Assembly (NCBI RefSeq): GCF_001507335.1
Contig: NZ_LMAH01000008.1
Location: 94,158 to 158,157 of the forward strand
Reading direction: 5' to 3'
Source of the DNA: Chryseobacterium sp. JAH
GTDB lineage: Bacteria; Bacteroidota; Bacteroidia; Flavobacteriales; Weeksellaceae
DNA: 64,000 nucleotides
Shown here piece by piece: positions 8,588 through 17,156 of the stretch. The notes under the pieces were generated by a model that made no database searches, was not told the origin of the DNA, and saw only the letters and a list, made by a program, of their open reading frames with translations. How positions within the stretch are numbered: the stretch's first letter is position 1; every line of letters begins with the position of its first letter. The translations under genes were made by a program, and so were the position numbers.

Positions 8588-11182
8588 TTATTTTTCTGTA
8601 GGTCTGAACACCAAACCTGTTTCCTCAAAATAATCTAAGGTGATTCTGTCTCCATCGTTTACGGTTCCTGCAAGGATTTCTTTGGATAATTTATTCAAAA
8701 CTTCCTGCTGAATGACTCTTTTTAAAGGTCGTGCTCCGAAAACCGGGTCGTACCCTTTGTTGGTCAGATAATCTAAAGCATCCTGTGTTGCGGTCATCAA
8801 AATGTTTCTTTTCAGCAATAAATCGTTGAAACCTCTCAGCTGATACTGAACGATTTTTCCAATTTCTTTTTTTCTTAAAGGCTGAAACAACACGGTTTCA
8901 TCAATTCTGTTCAGGAATTCCGGACGAAGTGTTTGTTTTAATAAATCAAAAACTTCGATTTTTGTTTTAGCCACAATTTCATCCTGATTTTCCTCTGTAA
9001 TATTTTCAAAATTCTCCTGAATGAGATGTGAACCGAGATTTGAAGTCATAATGATAATCGAGTTTTTGAAATTCACAACTCGACCTTTATTATCCGTCAA
9101 ACGACCGTCATCTAAAACCTGCAACAAGGTGTTGAAAACATCCGGATGCGCTTTTTCTATCTCATCTAAAAGCACGACTGAATAAGGTCTTCTTCTAACA
9201 GCTTCTGTTAATTGGCCACCTTCATCATACCCAACATATCCAGGAGGCGCACCAACCAATCTCGACACCGAATGACGCTCCTGATATTCACTCATATCGA
9301 TTCTCGTCATATTGTTTTCATCATCGAAGAGAAATTCAGCTAAAGCTTTTGCCAACTCGGTTTTACCAACTCCTGTAGTTCCTAAAAATAAGAAACTTCC
9401 GATTGGTTTTTTCTCGTCGCTCAACCCCGCTCTGTTTCTTCTGATGGCATCTGCAACTGCTTCAATCGCTTCTTCCTGACCAACAACTCTGTGATGCAGT
9501 TCAGTTTCAAGATGCAGTAATTTTTCTCTTTCAGATTGAAGAAGCTTGGTCACAGGAATTCCCGTCCATTTTCCAATCACCTCTGAAATATTGTCTGCCG
9601 TAACTTCTTCTTTAATCAATTCATTCTGATGGTTTTGCATTTCCAGTTCAAGTTTCTGCAAAGCATCTTCTTTTTCCTTGATTTTTCCATACTGAATTTC
9701 AGCAACTTTAGCATAGTCTCCTGCTCTGGAAGCTCTTTCCGCCTCAAGTTTCAGAGATTCAATATCTTTTTTAATTGAAGTTAAATCCTCCGACTTCTGT
9801 TTTTCTTTCAGCCATTTTGCATTGATTTCGTTTCTTTCTTCTGAAATTTTCGAAATATCTTCTTTTAAATGGTCGATTTTCGTCTGGCTTCCTTCTCTTG
9901 AAATGGCTGCCAGTTCAATTTCCATCTGCATCAGTTTTCTGTCGAGAACATCCAATTCTTCAGGTTTTGAATTGATTTCCATTCTCAGTTTTGCCGAAGC
10001 CTCATCAATCAAATCAATCGCTTTATCCGGTAAAAATCGGTCTGAAATATATCGTTGAGACATTTCCACCGCCGCAATAATCGCTTCATCTTTGATTCTT
10101 ACTTTATGGTGCGCTTCGTATTTATCTTTAATTCCACGAAGGATAGAGATGGCAGATTCAGTATCAGGTTCTTCCACCATTACCTTCTGGAAACGTCTTT
10201 CTAACGCTTTATCTTTTTCAAAATATTTTTGATATTCATTTAAAGTGGTTGCTCCAATAGCTCTCAATTCCCCTCTTGCCAAAGCCGGTTTCAGAATATT
10301 TGCCGCATCCATGGCGCCTTCACCGCCTCCAGCTCCTACCAAAGTGTGGATCTCGTCTATGAAAAGAATAATTTGTCCCTCTGATTTGATCACTTCATTC
10401 ACAACAGATTTCAGACGCTCTTCAAATTCACCTTTGTATTTAGCACCAGCAATCAAAGCACCCATATCCAAAGAGTACAGAGTTTTATCCTGCAAGTTTT
10501 CAGGAATATCCCCGCTGATAATTCTGTGCGCAATTCCTTCTGCGATGGCGGTTTTACCAACTCCCGGTTCACCAATTAAGATCGGATTGTTTTTAGTTCT
10601 TCTCGAAAGAATCTGTAAAACTCTTCTAATTTCTTCATCACGCCCGATAACTGGGTCAAGTTTTCCTTCTGCAGCTAATTCATTGAAGTTTTTAGCATAT
10701 TTTTTTAAGGATTGATAGGTTTCTTCTGAGCTTGCAGATGACGCAGTACTACCTTTTCTTAATTCTTTAATTCCTCCTTCCAAAAGACTTTTGGTCACAC
10801 CCATATCTTTCAAAGTTTTCGAAACTTCTGATTTGGTTTCTAACAGAGAAAGCCAAAGATGTTCAATGGTCACAAATTCATCTCCCATTTTTTTTGCGAT
10901 GTTCGGCGCATCTAATAAAACTTTGTTGGCAGATTGTGAAAGATAAATATTTCCGCCTTGTACTTTTGGAAGTCTTGCAAGGTTTTCGCGGTTTCGCTCT
11001 CTTACCAAACTTGCGTCTGCTTCAGATTTTTTTAGTAAGAAAGGAGATATATTTTCATCCACCTGAAAAATTCCTTCAAGTAAATGTTGAGGTTCTATTT
11101 GCTGATTGCCAAATTCCATAGCCACTTGTTGAGCGGCCTGGATGGCTTCCTGAGATTTTACGGTGTATTGATTTAAGTTCAT
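8588..11182 (-). CDS. clpB: ATP-dependent disaggregase ClpB
   Basis: At 864 residues it is close to the 857 of E. coli ClpB. Order of domains: Clp-N repeats (1-145), first AAA+ module with Walker A GEPGVGKTA near 206, the coiled-coil middle domain (about 400-525), then the second AAA+ module with Walker A GTTGVGKTE near 605 and the ClpB C-terminal domain. The second Walker A has GTT where GPT is usual, a conservative change. It works with DnaK to resolubilise aggregated protein in the cytoplasm. It is a single-gene transcript with its own terminator. No CIRCE-type repeat was seen upstream. Confidence 0.97.
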   Translation of the reverse strand: MNLNQYTVKSQEAIQAAQQVAMEFGNQQIEPQHLLEGIFQVDENISPFLLKKSEADASLVRERNRENLARLPKVQGGNIYLSQSANKVLLDAPNIAKKMGDEFVTIEHLWLSLLETKSEVSKTLKDMGVTKSLLEGGIKELRKGSTASSASSEETYQSLKKYAKNFNELAAEGKLDPVIGRDEEIRRVLQILSRRTKNNPILIGEPGVGKTAIAEGIAHRIISGDIPENLQDKTLYSLDMGALIAGAKYKGEFEERLKSVVNEVIKSEGQIILFIDEIHTLVGAGGGEGAMDAANILKPALARGELRAIGATTLNEYQKYFEKDKALERRFQKVMVEEPDTESAISILRGIKDKYEAHHKVRIKDEAIIAAVEMSQRYISDRFLPDKAIDLIDEASAKLRMEINSKPEELDVLDRKLMQMEIELAAISREGSQTKIDHLKEDISKISEERNEINAKWLKEKQKSEDLTSIKKDIESLKLEAERASRAGDYAKVAEIQYGKIKEKEDALQKLELEMQNHQNELIKEEVTADNISEVIGKWTGIPVTKLLQSEREKLLHLETELHHRVVGQEEAIEAVADAIRRNRAGLSDEKKPIGSFLFLGTTGVGKTELAKALAEFLFDDENNMTRIDMSEYQERHSVSRLVGAPPGYVGYDEGGQLTEAVRRRPYSVVLLDEIEKAHPDVFNTLLQVLDDGRLTDNKGRVVNFKNSIIIMTSNLGSHLIQENFENITEENQDEIVAKTKIEVFDLLKQTLRPEFLNRIDETVLFQPLRKKEIGKIVQYQLRGFNDLLLKRNILMTATQDALDYLTNKGYDPVFGARPLKRVIQQEVLNKLSKEILAGTVNDGDRITLDYFEETGLVFRPTEK

Positions 11183-11543
11183 ATTGTGTATATTTTTGAT
11201 TCTTTATTTTAAGTTGTCAATTTAAGATTTTAAACATCAGATTTCAGACCAGAAGAGTCTGATAAGTGCTAATTTTCAAAGCTGATTGTTCTAATTTCTG
11301 ATGTTCTCAATCTTATCTAATCATTTAATTCGGTTAGCTTATCACAAAAATTATTCTATTGTTGAATTTATAAATTATCAAGACAAATTTTCCGAATAGT
11401 ATATTGTTGAATTTTGATTTGTTGCCAAATTTTCCGAAAAATGGTTTTTATTTTGAATGGGAGATGTACATTTTGACCTTTAAACTATTTTGAATCTGTT
11501 GAACTGAGATTCCAAACAGAATAATTACTTTTGCACTCACATC
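11183..11543. other. Intergenic region between clpB and the TetR gene, with inverted repeats
   Basis: This 361-base spacer separates divergent clpB and the TetR regulator. It contains AACATCAGA (11233-11241) inverted as TCTGATGTT (11297-11305), and a shorter hairpin TCAGAC / GTCTGA (11244-11249, 11257-11262) inside it. A -7-like TACTTTTG at 11526-11533 precedes the TetR start by 10 bases, but no -33 box sits at the usual distance. No reading frame is convincing. Confidence 0.5.
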
Positions 11544-12119
11544 ATGGAACTTAAAGAAAAACAAAAGAAAATATTAGACGTTGCGGTAGAGCTTTTCAAA
11601 GAGAAGGGGTACATGGGCAGCTCGGTAAGGGATTTGGCGACGAAACTCAACATAAAAGCCGCTTCTTTATATGCGCACATCCGTTCAAAAGAAGAAATTT
11701 TAGAATGGATATGCTTTGGAATTGCTCACGAATTCTTTGCGCAGCTTCAGGAAATTAAAAATACAACTCTTCCTCCAAAAGAAAAATTAAACCTCTTTAT
11801 CGACAAGCATCTATCTGTGGTGCTTGAAAACCGTGATGTGACTCATATTTATTCAAACGAATGGAAACATTTAGACGGAAGACTTCCGGAGTTTATTGAA
11901 ATGAGAAAAAACTACCAATTGGAAGTCGAGCAATTATTACTTGAAATCTATCAGGCCGAAAATTGGGAGCTAAAGTCGCCAACCTTTACAACAAGATTTA
12001 TTCTTCATACTTTAAACAACTCTTATTTTTGGTTCAAAAGAAATATAGAATCTTCTGTAGATATCAAAGAGGAAATCAGAGATAAAATTCTTTTCGGTCT
12101 TCTCGGGAATCACAAATAA
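11544..12119 (+). CDS. TetR-family regulator, likely repressor of the paa operon
   Basis: The 191-residue protein has an N-terminal TetR helix-turn-helix (about 8-55) with SSVRDLATKLNIKAASLYAHIRSKEEIL. A helical ligand-binding domain follows. It sits directly upstream of, and on the same strand as, the phenylacetate genes. In Thermus and several other bacteria a TetR-type protein (PaaR) represses paa genes and is released by phenylacetyl-CoA. A palindrome of the same architecture lies before paaK at 12344-12357. The role is therefore a well-supported inference. It has no hairpin terminator before paaK, so read-through is possible. Confidence 0.85.
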   Translation: MELKEKQKKILDVAVELFKEKGYMGSSVRDLATKLNIKAASLYAHIRSKEEILEWICFGIAHEFFAQLQEIKNTTLPPKEKLNLFIDKHLSVVLENRDVTHIYSNEWKHLDGRLPEFIEMRKNYQLEVEQLLLEIYQAENWELKSPTFTTRFILHTLNNSYFWFKRNIESSVDIKEEIRDKILFGLLGNHK

Positions 12120-12177
12120 TAAGATTATTCATTTCTGTAGAAATCTCAACACTGATTGAAAACTAAAAGAATCTATA

Positions 12178-12232
12178 TAGTCGAGCTTCTTAAGCTCACT
12201 GCGTTCAATTCAGAATGACAACGAAACATTAA
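12178..12232. repeat. Degenerate palindromic intergenic repeat
   Basis: The segment contains the perfect palindrome GAGCTTCTTAAGCTC (12183-12197) followed by ACTGCGTTCAATTCAGAATGACA. The second part resembles the TTCAGAATGACA-type repeats often seen between genes in this phylum. Only one copy lies in the window, so repeat status rests on resemblance. Confidence 0.35.
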
Positions 12233-12289
12233 AGTTTGCTTCGGTTAAAACCTTAATCTCACTCAAAGCAATTTAGAATCATTCAAAAT

Positions 12290-12303
12290 ATGACAAAAGT
12301 CAT
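12290..12303. promoter_or_regulatory. Palindrome ATGAC-AAAA-GTCAT upstream of the paaK -33 box
   Basis: This is a perfect 5+5 inverted repeat with a 4-base centre, placed 5 bases before the predicted -33 element at 12309. The position would suit an activator site. No binding protein can be named. Confidence 0.35.
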
Positions 12304-12308
12304 TAAAA

Positions 12309-12340
12309 TTTGGTCAGGTAGAAAATCTTTTTTAAATTTA
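12309..12340 (+). promoter_or_regulatory. Bacteroidota-type promoter of paaK
   Basis: TTTG at 12309-12312 and TAAATTTA at 12333-12340 (7 of 8 to TAnnTTTG at the defined positions except the last base) are separated by 20 bases, close to the usual 19-20. Transcription would start near 12347, inside the palindrome at 12344-12357. Confidence 0.55.
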
Positions 12341-12343
12341 CAC

Positions 12344-12357
12344 CTAACAAATGTTAG
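12344..12357. promoter_or_regulatory. Probable PaaR-type operator
   Basis: CTAACA-AA-TGTTAG is a perfect 6+6 inverted repeat. It overlaps the predicted start of transcription and ends 6 bases before the paaK ATG. As I recall, the Thermus PaaR operator is CNAACGNNCGTTNG; this site has the same length and spacing and differs only at the inner G/C pair. The TetR protein encoded upstream is the likely ligand. Confidence 0.6.
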
Positions 12358-12363
12358 TTAGTA

Positions 12364-13683
12364 ATGAAGTTTGATGTTGAATATTTAGAACTTGGCCAGT
12401 TAAGAACTCTTCAGTCCGAGAGATTGAAGAATTTGGTTGTATATCTTGGAGAGAAATCAGATTTTTATAAAAGAAAATTTGATGAATTAGGAATATCACC
12501 ACAAGAAATAAGGACAATTGAAGATATTTCTAAACTTCCTATTACTTACAAACAGGATTTAAGAGACAATTATCCGTTTGGATTATTTACCGTTCCGAAA
12601 AATGAATTGCAGAGAATCCACTGCTCTAGCGGAACAACGGGAAAACCAACGGTGGTAGGCTACACAAAAGAAGATGTTGATTTATTCAGTGAAGTGGTAG
12701 CAAGATCATTGAATGCAGCAGGAGCAAAACCGGGAATGCAATTGCATAACGCTTATGGCTACGGAATTTTCACTGGCGGGCTTGGGCTTCATTACGGAGC
12801 AGAAAAATTAGGAATGAGCGTTCTTCCGATTTCGGGAGGTATGACCACGAGACAGGTCGATTTAATCATTGATTTTAAGCCCGAAGTTATCTGTTGTTCA
12901 CCTTCTTATGCTTTAACTATCGCTGATGAATTTGCGAAAAGAGGAATCTCGGCTGATGAAATCAGTTTAAAATATGCCGTTCTGGGCTCGGAACCTTGGA
13001 CGGAATTGATCAGGCATCATATCGAAGAGAGATTGGGTTTGCATGCAACCAATATTTATGGACTGAGTGAAATTATTGGTCCAGGAGTTTCAATGGAAGA
13101 TTTTGAGGAAAAAGGTGGCGCTTACATTTGGGAAGATCATTTTTACCCTGAAATTTTAGATCCGATTACTAAAGAACCGCTTCCTTATGGTGAAGAAGGA
13201 GTTTTGGTGATTACGACATTAACTAAAAAGGCGATGCCACTTTTACGTTATTGGACGAACGATATTACAAGTTTGTACTACGACGAAAATGCCAAAAGAA
13301 CCATGGTTAAAATGAAACCAATCCTAGGCAGAGCCGATGATATGCTCATTGTAAGAGGTGTAAATGTGTATCCAAGTCAGATAGAGGAAGCTTTTTCTCA
13401 TGTGAAAGGCGTGGTTCCGAATTATTACCTGACTCCAATTGAGAAAGAACAAATGTGTGTGGCACTCGATATTGATGTGGAAATTGATGATGAATTGGTG
13501 GCTGCGGAAAATTTAAATATAAATTCAGGTGAATATCTTATTTTCGCAGGAAATTTTGGGAAAAGCATCGAAAACGAAATAAAAAAACGAGTAGGCATTA
13601 CCACGAAAGTGAAAATTCACGCTCAGGATAGCTTGCCAAAATGCGAAGGAGGAAAAATTAATAGAATACTAAAGACAAAATGA
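12364..13683 (+). CDS. paaK: Phenylacetate-CoA ligase
   Basis: The 439-residue enzyme activates phenylacetate to phenylacetyl-CoA with ATP and coenzyme A, the first step of the pathway. The AMP-binding loop is SSGTTGKPTVVGYT from about residue 88. Other family motifs are YGLSEIIGPGVS, LRYWTNDIT and the C-terminal RADDMLIVRGVNVYPSQIEE of the AMP-binding C domain. Length fits PaaK (about 437). It starts the structural operon, just after the operator-like palindrome, and overlaps paaE by four bases. Confidence 0.96.
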   Translation: MKFDVEYLELGQLRTLQSERLKNLVVYLGEKSDFYKRKFDELGISPQEIRTIEDISKLPITYKQDLRDNYPFGLFTVPKNELQRIHCSSGTTGKPTVVGYTKEDVDLFSEVVARSLNAAGAKPGMQLHNAYGYGIFTGGLGLHYGAEKLGMSVLPISGGMTTRQVDLIIDFKPEVICCSPSYALTIADEFAKRGISADEISLKYAVLGSEPWTELIRHHIEERLGLHATNIYGLSEIIGPGVSMEDFEEKGGAYIWEDHFYPEILDPITKEPLPYGEEGVLVITTLTKKAMPLLRYWTNDITSLYYDENAKRTMVKMKPILGRADDMLIVRGVNVYPSQIEEAFSHVKGVVPNYYLTPIEKEQMCVALDIDVEIDDELVAAENLNINSGEYLIFAGNFGKSIENEIKKRVGITTKVKIHAQDSLPKCEGGKINRILKTK

Positions 13684-14765
13684 ATTCATTTTATAAATTA
13701 AAAACTGTAAAGGTTCAGAAAGATACCAACGATGCGGTGAATGTAGCGTTGGAAATTCCTGAGGAACTGAAAGATAAATTCAGATTCAAACAGGGGCAGT
13801 ATCTGAATTTTAAACTGATGGTTAACGGCAATGAAGAGCGCCGTTCTTATTCTATCTGCAATGCGCCGAGCGAAAAAAGCAACACGCTTGAAGTTTTGGT
13901 TAAGCTTTTGGAAGGCGGAAAAGTTTCGGGATATTTCAATGAGCATCTTCACATGGATGAGGTTCTTGAAGTGATGCCTCCGATGGGTGGTTTCAATACT
14001 TCATATCATCCGACCAACACTAAAACCTACGTTGGATTGGCTGCAGGAAGCGGAATCAGCCCGATTCTTTCTAATTTGAAGGAAAGTCTTTACCAGGAAC
14101 CTAATTCAAACGCTTATCTTTTCTACAGCAACAGAAGCATGAATCATGTGATGAAAAAAGCTGAGATCGATAAGTTGGTAGAGCAGTTTAACGGAAGGTT
14201 GAAAGTGGTTTATCTGGTAAGCCGTGAAAAACACGCTGACCCGATTTTTGAGGGAAGAATCTCTCCTGAAAAACTGGATCATTTATTTGAAAGATATACC
14301 GATATCGATGTGAAGGAAGCTACTTATTTTATTTGTGGGCCTTCGGATATGATTAAAGGGATTTCTGATTATTTAAAGAAAGACAAAAAAGTTCCGGCGA
14401 TTCAGGTTCTTTTTGAATATTTCTCAGCTCCGGACGAAGAAGATTCTGCGGAAATGAGTGATGAATTCAAGGCAATCGCTAATATTGAAAGTATGGTGAC
14501 GGTGATTATCGATGATGATGAATATTCGTTCCATTTGAATTCAAAAAAAGAGAGTATCTTAGATAAAGCATTGAAAGACAATCTTCCTGTACCTTTTGCT
14601 TGTAAAGGAGGAGTTTGCTGTACGTGTAAGGCGGAAGTTCTCGAAGGAGAAGTTTTCATGGAGAAAAATTTCGCGCTTACCGAAGACGAAGTAGCCAGAG
14701 GTTTTGTTCTGACTTGCCAGTGTCACCCTACAACGAATGTGGTGATGCTAAATTATGATGTTTAA
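13680..14765 (+). CDS. paaE: Phenylacetyl-CoA epoxidase reductase PaaE
   Basis: The 361-residue reductase passes electrons from NADPH through FAD and a [2Fe-2S] centre to the PaaABC oxygenase. An N-terminal FAD domain contains RRSYSICNAP. The NAD domain contains LAAGSGISPILS and FICGPSDMI. The C-terminal plant-type ferredoxin domain has C308, C313, C316 and C346 (spacing 4, 2, 29). Its ATG overlaps the paaK stop (ATGA), giving translational coupling. In many operons paaE is last; here it precedes paaA. The first repeat-filled spacer of the operon follows its stop codon. Confidence 0.95.
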   Translation: MNSFYKLKTVKVQKDTNDAVNVALEIPEELKDKFRFKQGQYLNFKLMVNGNEERRSYSICNAPSEKSNTLEVLVKLLEGGKVSGYFNEHLHMDEVLEVMPPMGGFNTSYHPTNTKTYVGLAAGSGISPILSNLKESLYQEPNSNAYLFYSNRSMNHVMKKAEIDKLVEQFNGRLKVVYLVSREKHADPIFEGRISPEKLDHLFERYTDIDVKEATYFICGPSDMIKGISDYLKKDKKVPAIQVLFEYFSAPDEEDSAEMSDEFKAIANIESMVTVIIDDDEYSFHLNSKKESILDKALKDNLPVPFACKGGVCCTCKAEVLEGEVFMEKNFALTEDEVARGFVLTCQCHPTTNVVMLNYDV

Positions 14766-14853
14766 TAATTTGAAAATGCCATTATCGTGTTTTAATTTTC
14801 AAATTGCCTAATTCTCAAATTTTCAAATTAATTAATTTTCAAATTAAAAAATT
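14766..14853. repeat. paa spacer palindrome 1 (paaE-paaA)
   Basis: The left arm has one AATTTGAAAATG unit just after the stop. The right side has four (A)ATTYTCAAATT units ending shortly before the paaA ATG. Loop begins GCCATTATCGTGT, similar to spacer 2. Confidence 0.85.
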
Positions 14854-15792
14854 ATGGACTTAGAAAAATTCGTACAATACGTACACGACGAAAATAAAGT
14901 AGAACCAAAAGATGTAATGCCCGATGATTACAGAAAATTATTGGTTCGTCAGATTTCACAGCACGCGCATTCTGAGATTGTTGGGATGTTGCCGGAAGCC
15001 AATTGGGTTTCCAGAGCACCTTCACTGAGAAGAAAAATGGCGCTTTTGGCTAAAGTTCAGGATGAAGCAGGTCACGGTTTATACCTCTATTCTGCCACTG
15101 AAACTTTAGGAAACGGAACCATCAGAGCCGACAGAGATGCTACCTACGAAGATATGCTGGAAGGAAAAGCGAAATACTCAAGTATTTTTAATTATCCGAC
15201 GTTAAGCTGGGCAGATATCGGTGCCATCGGTTGGTTGGTTGATGGTGCAGCGATTATGAATCAGGTGATGTTGATGGGGAATTCTTATGGTCCTTACTCA
15301 CGAGCAATGGTGAAAATCTGTAAAGAAGAATCTTTCCACCAAAGACAGGGTTACGAGATTTTAATGGCGCTTTGCCGTGGTACAAAACAGCAGAAAGAAA
15401 TGGCTCAGGCTTCGTTAAACCGTTTCTGGTGGCCGGCTCTAATGATGTTTGGCCCGAATGACGATAGTTCGCCAAACTCTAAAATCTCAATGAATTACAG
15501 AGTAAAAAGAGAAAGTAATGACAGTCTTCGTCAGAGATTTATCGACGTTACCGTTTCTCAGGCTGAGTTTTTAGGCTTAACGGTTCCGGATAAGGATTTA
15601 AAATGGAACGAGGAGAGACAACATTATGATTTTGGAGAACTTCCTTGGGGGGAATTTATGGAAATCTTAAAAGGAAACGGCCCTGCAAACAAAAAAAGAC
15701 TGCAGACCAAAGTAAAAGCACAGCAGGAAAATCTTTGGGTAAAAGAAGCAGCGAAGGCTTTTGCGGAGAAACAACAAAAAGAAGTAAAATAA
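14854..15792 (+). CDS. paaA: Phenylacetyl-CoA 1,2-epoxidase catalytic subunit PaaA
   Basis: The 312-residue diiron subunit of the PaaABC(D)E monooxygenase forms the ring 1,2-epoxide of phenylacetyl-CoA. Diiron-type helices carry the motifs [33 protein letters not shown] and [16 protein letters not shown], which supply the expected Glu and His ligands. Length matches E. coli PaaA (309). It is followed at about 100-base intervals by paaB, paaC and paaD. Its start codon follows the last AATTTTCAAATT unit of spacer 1. Confidence 0.96.
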   Translation: MDLEKFVQYVHDENKVEPKDVMPDDYRKLLVRQISQHAHSEIVGMLPEANWVSRAPSLRRKMALLAKVQDEAGHGLYLYSATETLGNGTIRADRDATYEDMLEGKAKYSSIFNYPTLSWADIGAIGWLVDGAAIMNQVMLMGNSYGPYSRAMVKICKEESFHQRQGYEILMALCRGTKQQKEMAQASLNRFWWPALMMFGPNDDSSPNSKISMNYRVKRESNDSLRQRFIDVTVSQAEFLGLTVPDKDLKWNEERQHYDFGELPWGEFMEILKGNGPANKKRLQTKVKAQQENLWVKEAAKAFAEKQQKEVK

Positions 15793-15891
15793 TAATGTGC
15801 TAATTTGAAAATGTGCTAATTTGAAAATGCCATCATGTGTATAAATTTTCAAATTGACTAATTCTCAAATTACCTAATTTTCAAATTAATT
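15793..15891. repeat. paa spacer palindrome 2 (paaA-paaB)
   Basis: The clearest copy. TGCTAATTTGAAAATG is repeated perfectly in tandem at 15798-15813 and 15814-15829. The right arm has three units of AATTYTCAAATT spaced about 16 bases apart. The two halves are mutually complementary. Confidence 0.9.
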
Positions 15892-16173
15892 ATGGTAAAT
15901 TTAGATATGTGGGAAGTGTTTATTCAGACTAAACCGGGATTATCTCACAAACACGTTGGAATTGTACAGGCACCAACAGCAGAAATGGCTTTGCAGAATG
16001 CAAGAGACGTTTATACAAGAAGAAAAGAAGGAACTTCTGTTTGGGTAGTTCCAAGTAAATATATTGTGACTTCAGAAGGAATTGATAAAGAAGCTTTCTT
16101 TGATCCGGCTGATGACAAATTGTACCGTCACCCGACGTTCTACGACATTCCAAACGATGTAAAAAATATGTAG
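15892..16173 (+). CDS. paaB: Phenylacetyl-CoA epoxidase subunit PaaB
   Basis: The 93-residue protein matches E. coli PaaB (95) in length and motifs: WEVFIQTKPGLSHKHVGIVQAP near the N-terminus, then NARDVYTRRKEGTSVWVVPS. PaaB is a small structural subunit that bridges PaaAC heterodimers in the epoxidase complex. The start at 15892 gives MVNLDMWEVF. The ATG is immediately preceded by the repeat unit ATTTTCAAATTAATT. Confidence 0.95.
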   Translation: MVNLDMWEVFIQTKPGLSHKHVGIVQAPTAEMALQNARDVYTRRKEGTSVWVVPSKYIVTSEGIDKEAFFDPADDKLYRHPTFYDIPNDVKNM

Positions 16174-16309
16174 ATTAATAATTTGAAAATGTGGTAATTT
16201 GAAAATTTGAAAATTAATTTAACGCTGTTAATTATTCTCTACTTCTCATTTTACGACACTTACTCAATTTTCAAATTAACTAATTTTCAAATTCTCAAAT
16301 TAAAAAATA
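16174..16309. repeat. paa spacer palindrome 3 (paaB-paaC)
   Basis: The left arm has AATTTGAAAATG plus two overlapping variants. The right arm has two ATTTTCAAATT units and one TTCTCAAATTA. The loop is longer than in the other simple copies (about 60 bases) and unrelated by eye. Confidence 0.8.
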
Positions 16310-17059
16310 ATGAATCCATTATATAATTATTTATTAAAACTAGCAGACGACAGTTTCATTATGGGACAGCGTTTGTCTGCGTGGTGCGGTGAAGGTCCTT
16401 ATCTGGAGGAAGATATTGCTTTGACGAACATTGCTTTGGATGAGCTTGGACAAGCTAACAACTTTTACGTGTATGCTTCGAGAGTCATTGACAACGGAAA
16501 AAGTGAAGATGATTTGGCTTTCCTGAGATATGAGCATGAATATTTAAATGCACACTGGACAGAACTTCCCAACGAAGATTATGCTCAGACCATTTTGAAA
16601 GTGTATGTTTTCTCTGTGTATCAAAAGTTGATGTATGAAGCTTTGTCGAATTCAACGAACGAGGAACTTTCGGCTATCGCTCAGAAATCTCTGAAAGAAG
16701 TAAGATACCACTACACGCACGCTGCGTCATGGATGAAAATTTTCGGACAGGGAACTGAAGAAAGCAAAATGCGTCTTGAAAGATCCATCGAAAATATCTG
16801 GGAATACACCAAGGGTTTATTTGCAAAAACAGAAGGCGAAGATGATTTAATTGCTTTAAACATCGCTCCGAATGTTGATGCTTTGTATGAAGATTTTCTT
16901 ACAATTACAAAAAGAGATTTTGCAAATTTCGGTTTAGAATATCCTGCAAATCCTTTTATGCAGCCAAAATCAAGAACAGGATATCACACAGAATATTTCG
17001 GATTTATGCTTTGCGAATTGCAGTATATGCAGAGAGCGTATCCGGGTTGTACTTGGTAA
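16310..17059 (+). CDS. paaC: Phenylacetyl-CoA epoxidase structural subunit PaaC
   Basis: The 249-residue protein matches E. coli PaaC (248). It is ferritin-like, with YLLKLADDSFIMGQRLSAWCGEGPYLEEDIAL at the start and motifs ALDELGQANNFYVYASR and EVRYHYTHAASWMKIFGQGTEES. PaaC pairs with PaaA but does not hold the active diiron centre. The usual PaaC end, MQRAYPGCTW, is present. Repeat-filled spacers lie on both sides. Confidence 0.95.
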   Translation: MNPLYNYLLKLADDSFIMGQRLSAWCGEGPYLEEDIALTNIALDELGQANNFYVYASRVIDNGKSEDDLAFLRYEHEYLNAHWTELPNEDYAQTILKVYVFSVYQKLMYEALSNSTNEELSAIAQKSLKEVRYHYTHAASWMKIFGQGTEESKMRLERSIENIWEYTKGLFAKTEGEDDLIALNIAPNVDALYEDFLTITKRDFANFGLEYPANPFMQPKSRTGYHTEYFGFMLCELQYMQRAYPGCTW

Positions 17060-17156
17060 AAATGTCAATGAGTTAATTTGAAAATGTGCTAATTTGAAAA
17101 ATGGCGGACTGCTTTAAATTTCAAATTACCCAAATTTTCAAATTTTCAAATTAATT
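17060..17156. repeat. paa spacer palindrome 4 (paaC-paaD)
   Basis: The left arm has TTAATTTGAAAATG and GCTAATTTGAAAAATG. The right arm has AATTTCAAATTA, AATTTTCAAATT and TTTTCAAATTAATT just before the paaD ATG. The short loop is GGCGGACTGCTTT. Confidence 0.85.

Noticed and set aside
10245..10715. A 156-codon open frame on the plus strand opposite clpB
   Set aside because: It is antisense to the conserved first AAA+ module of clpB; long antisense frames are common opposite conserved genes.
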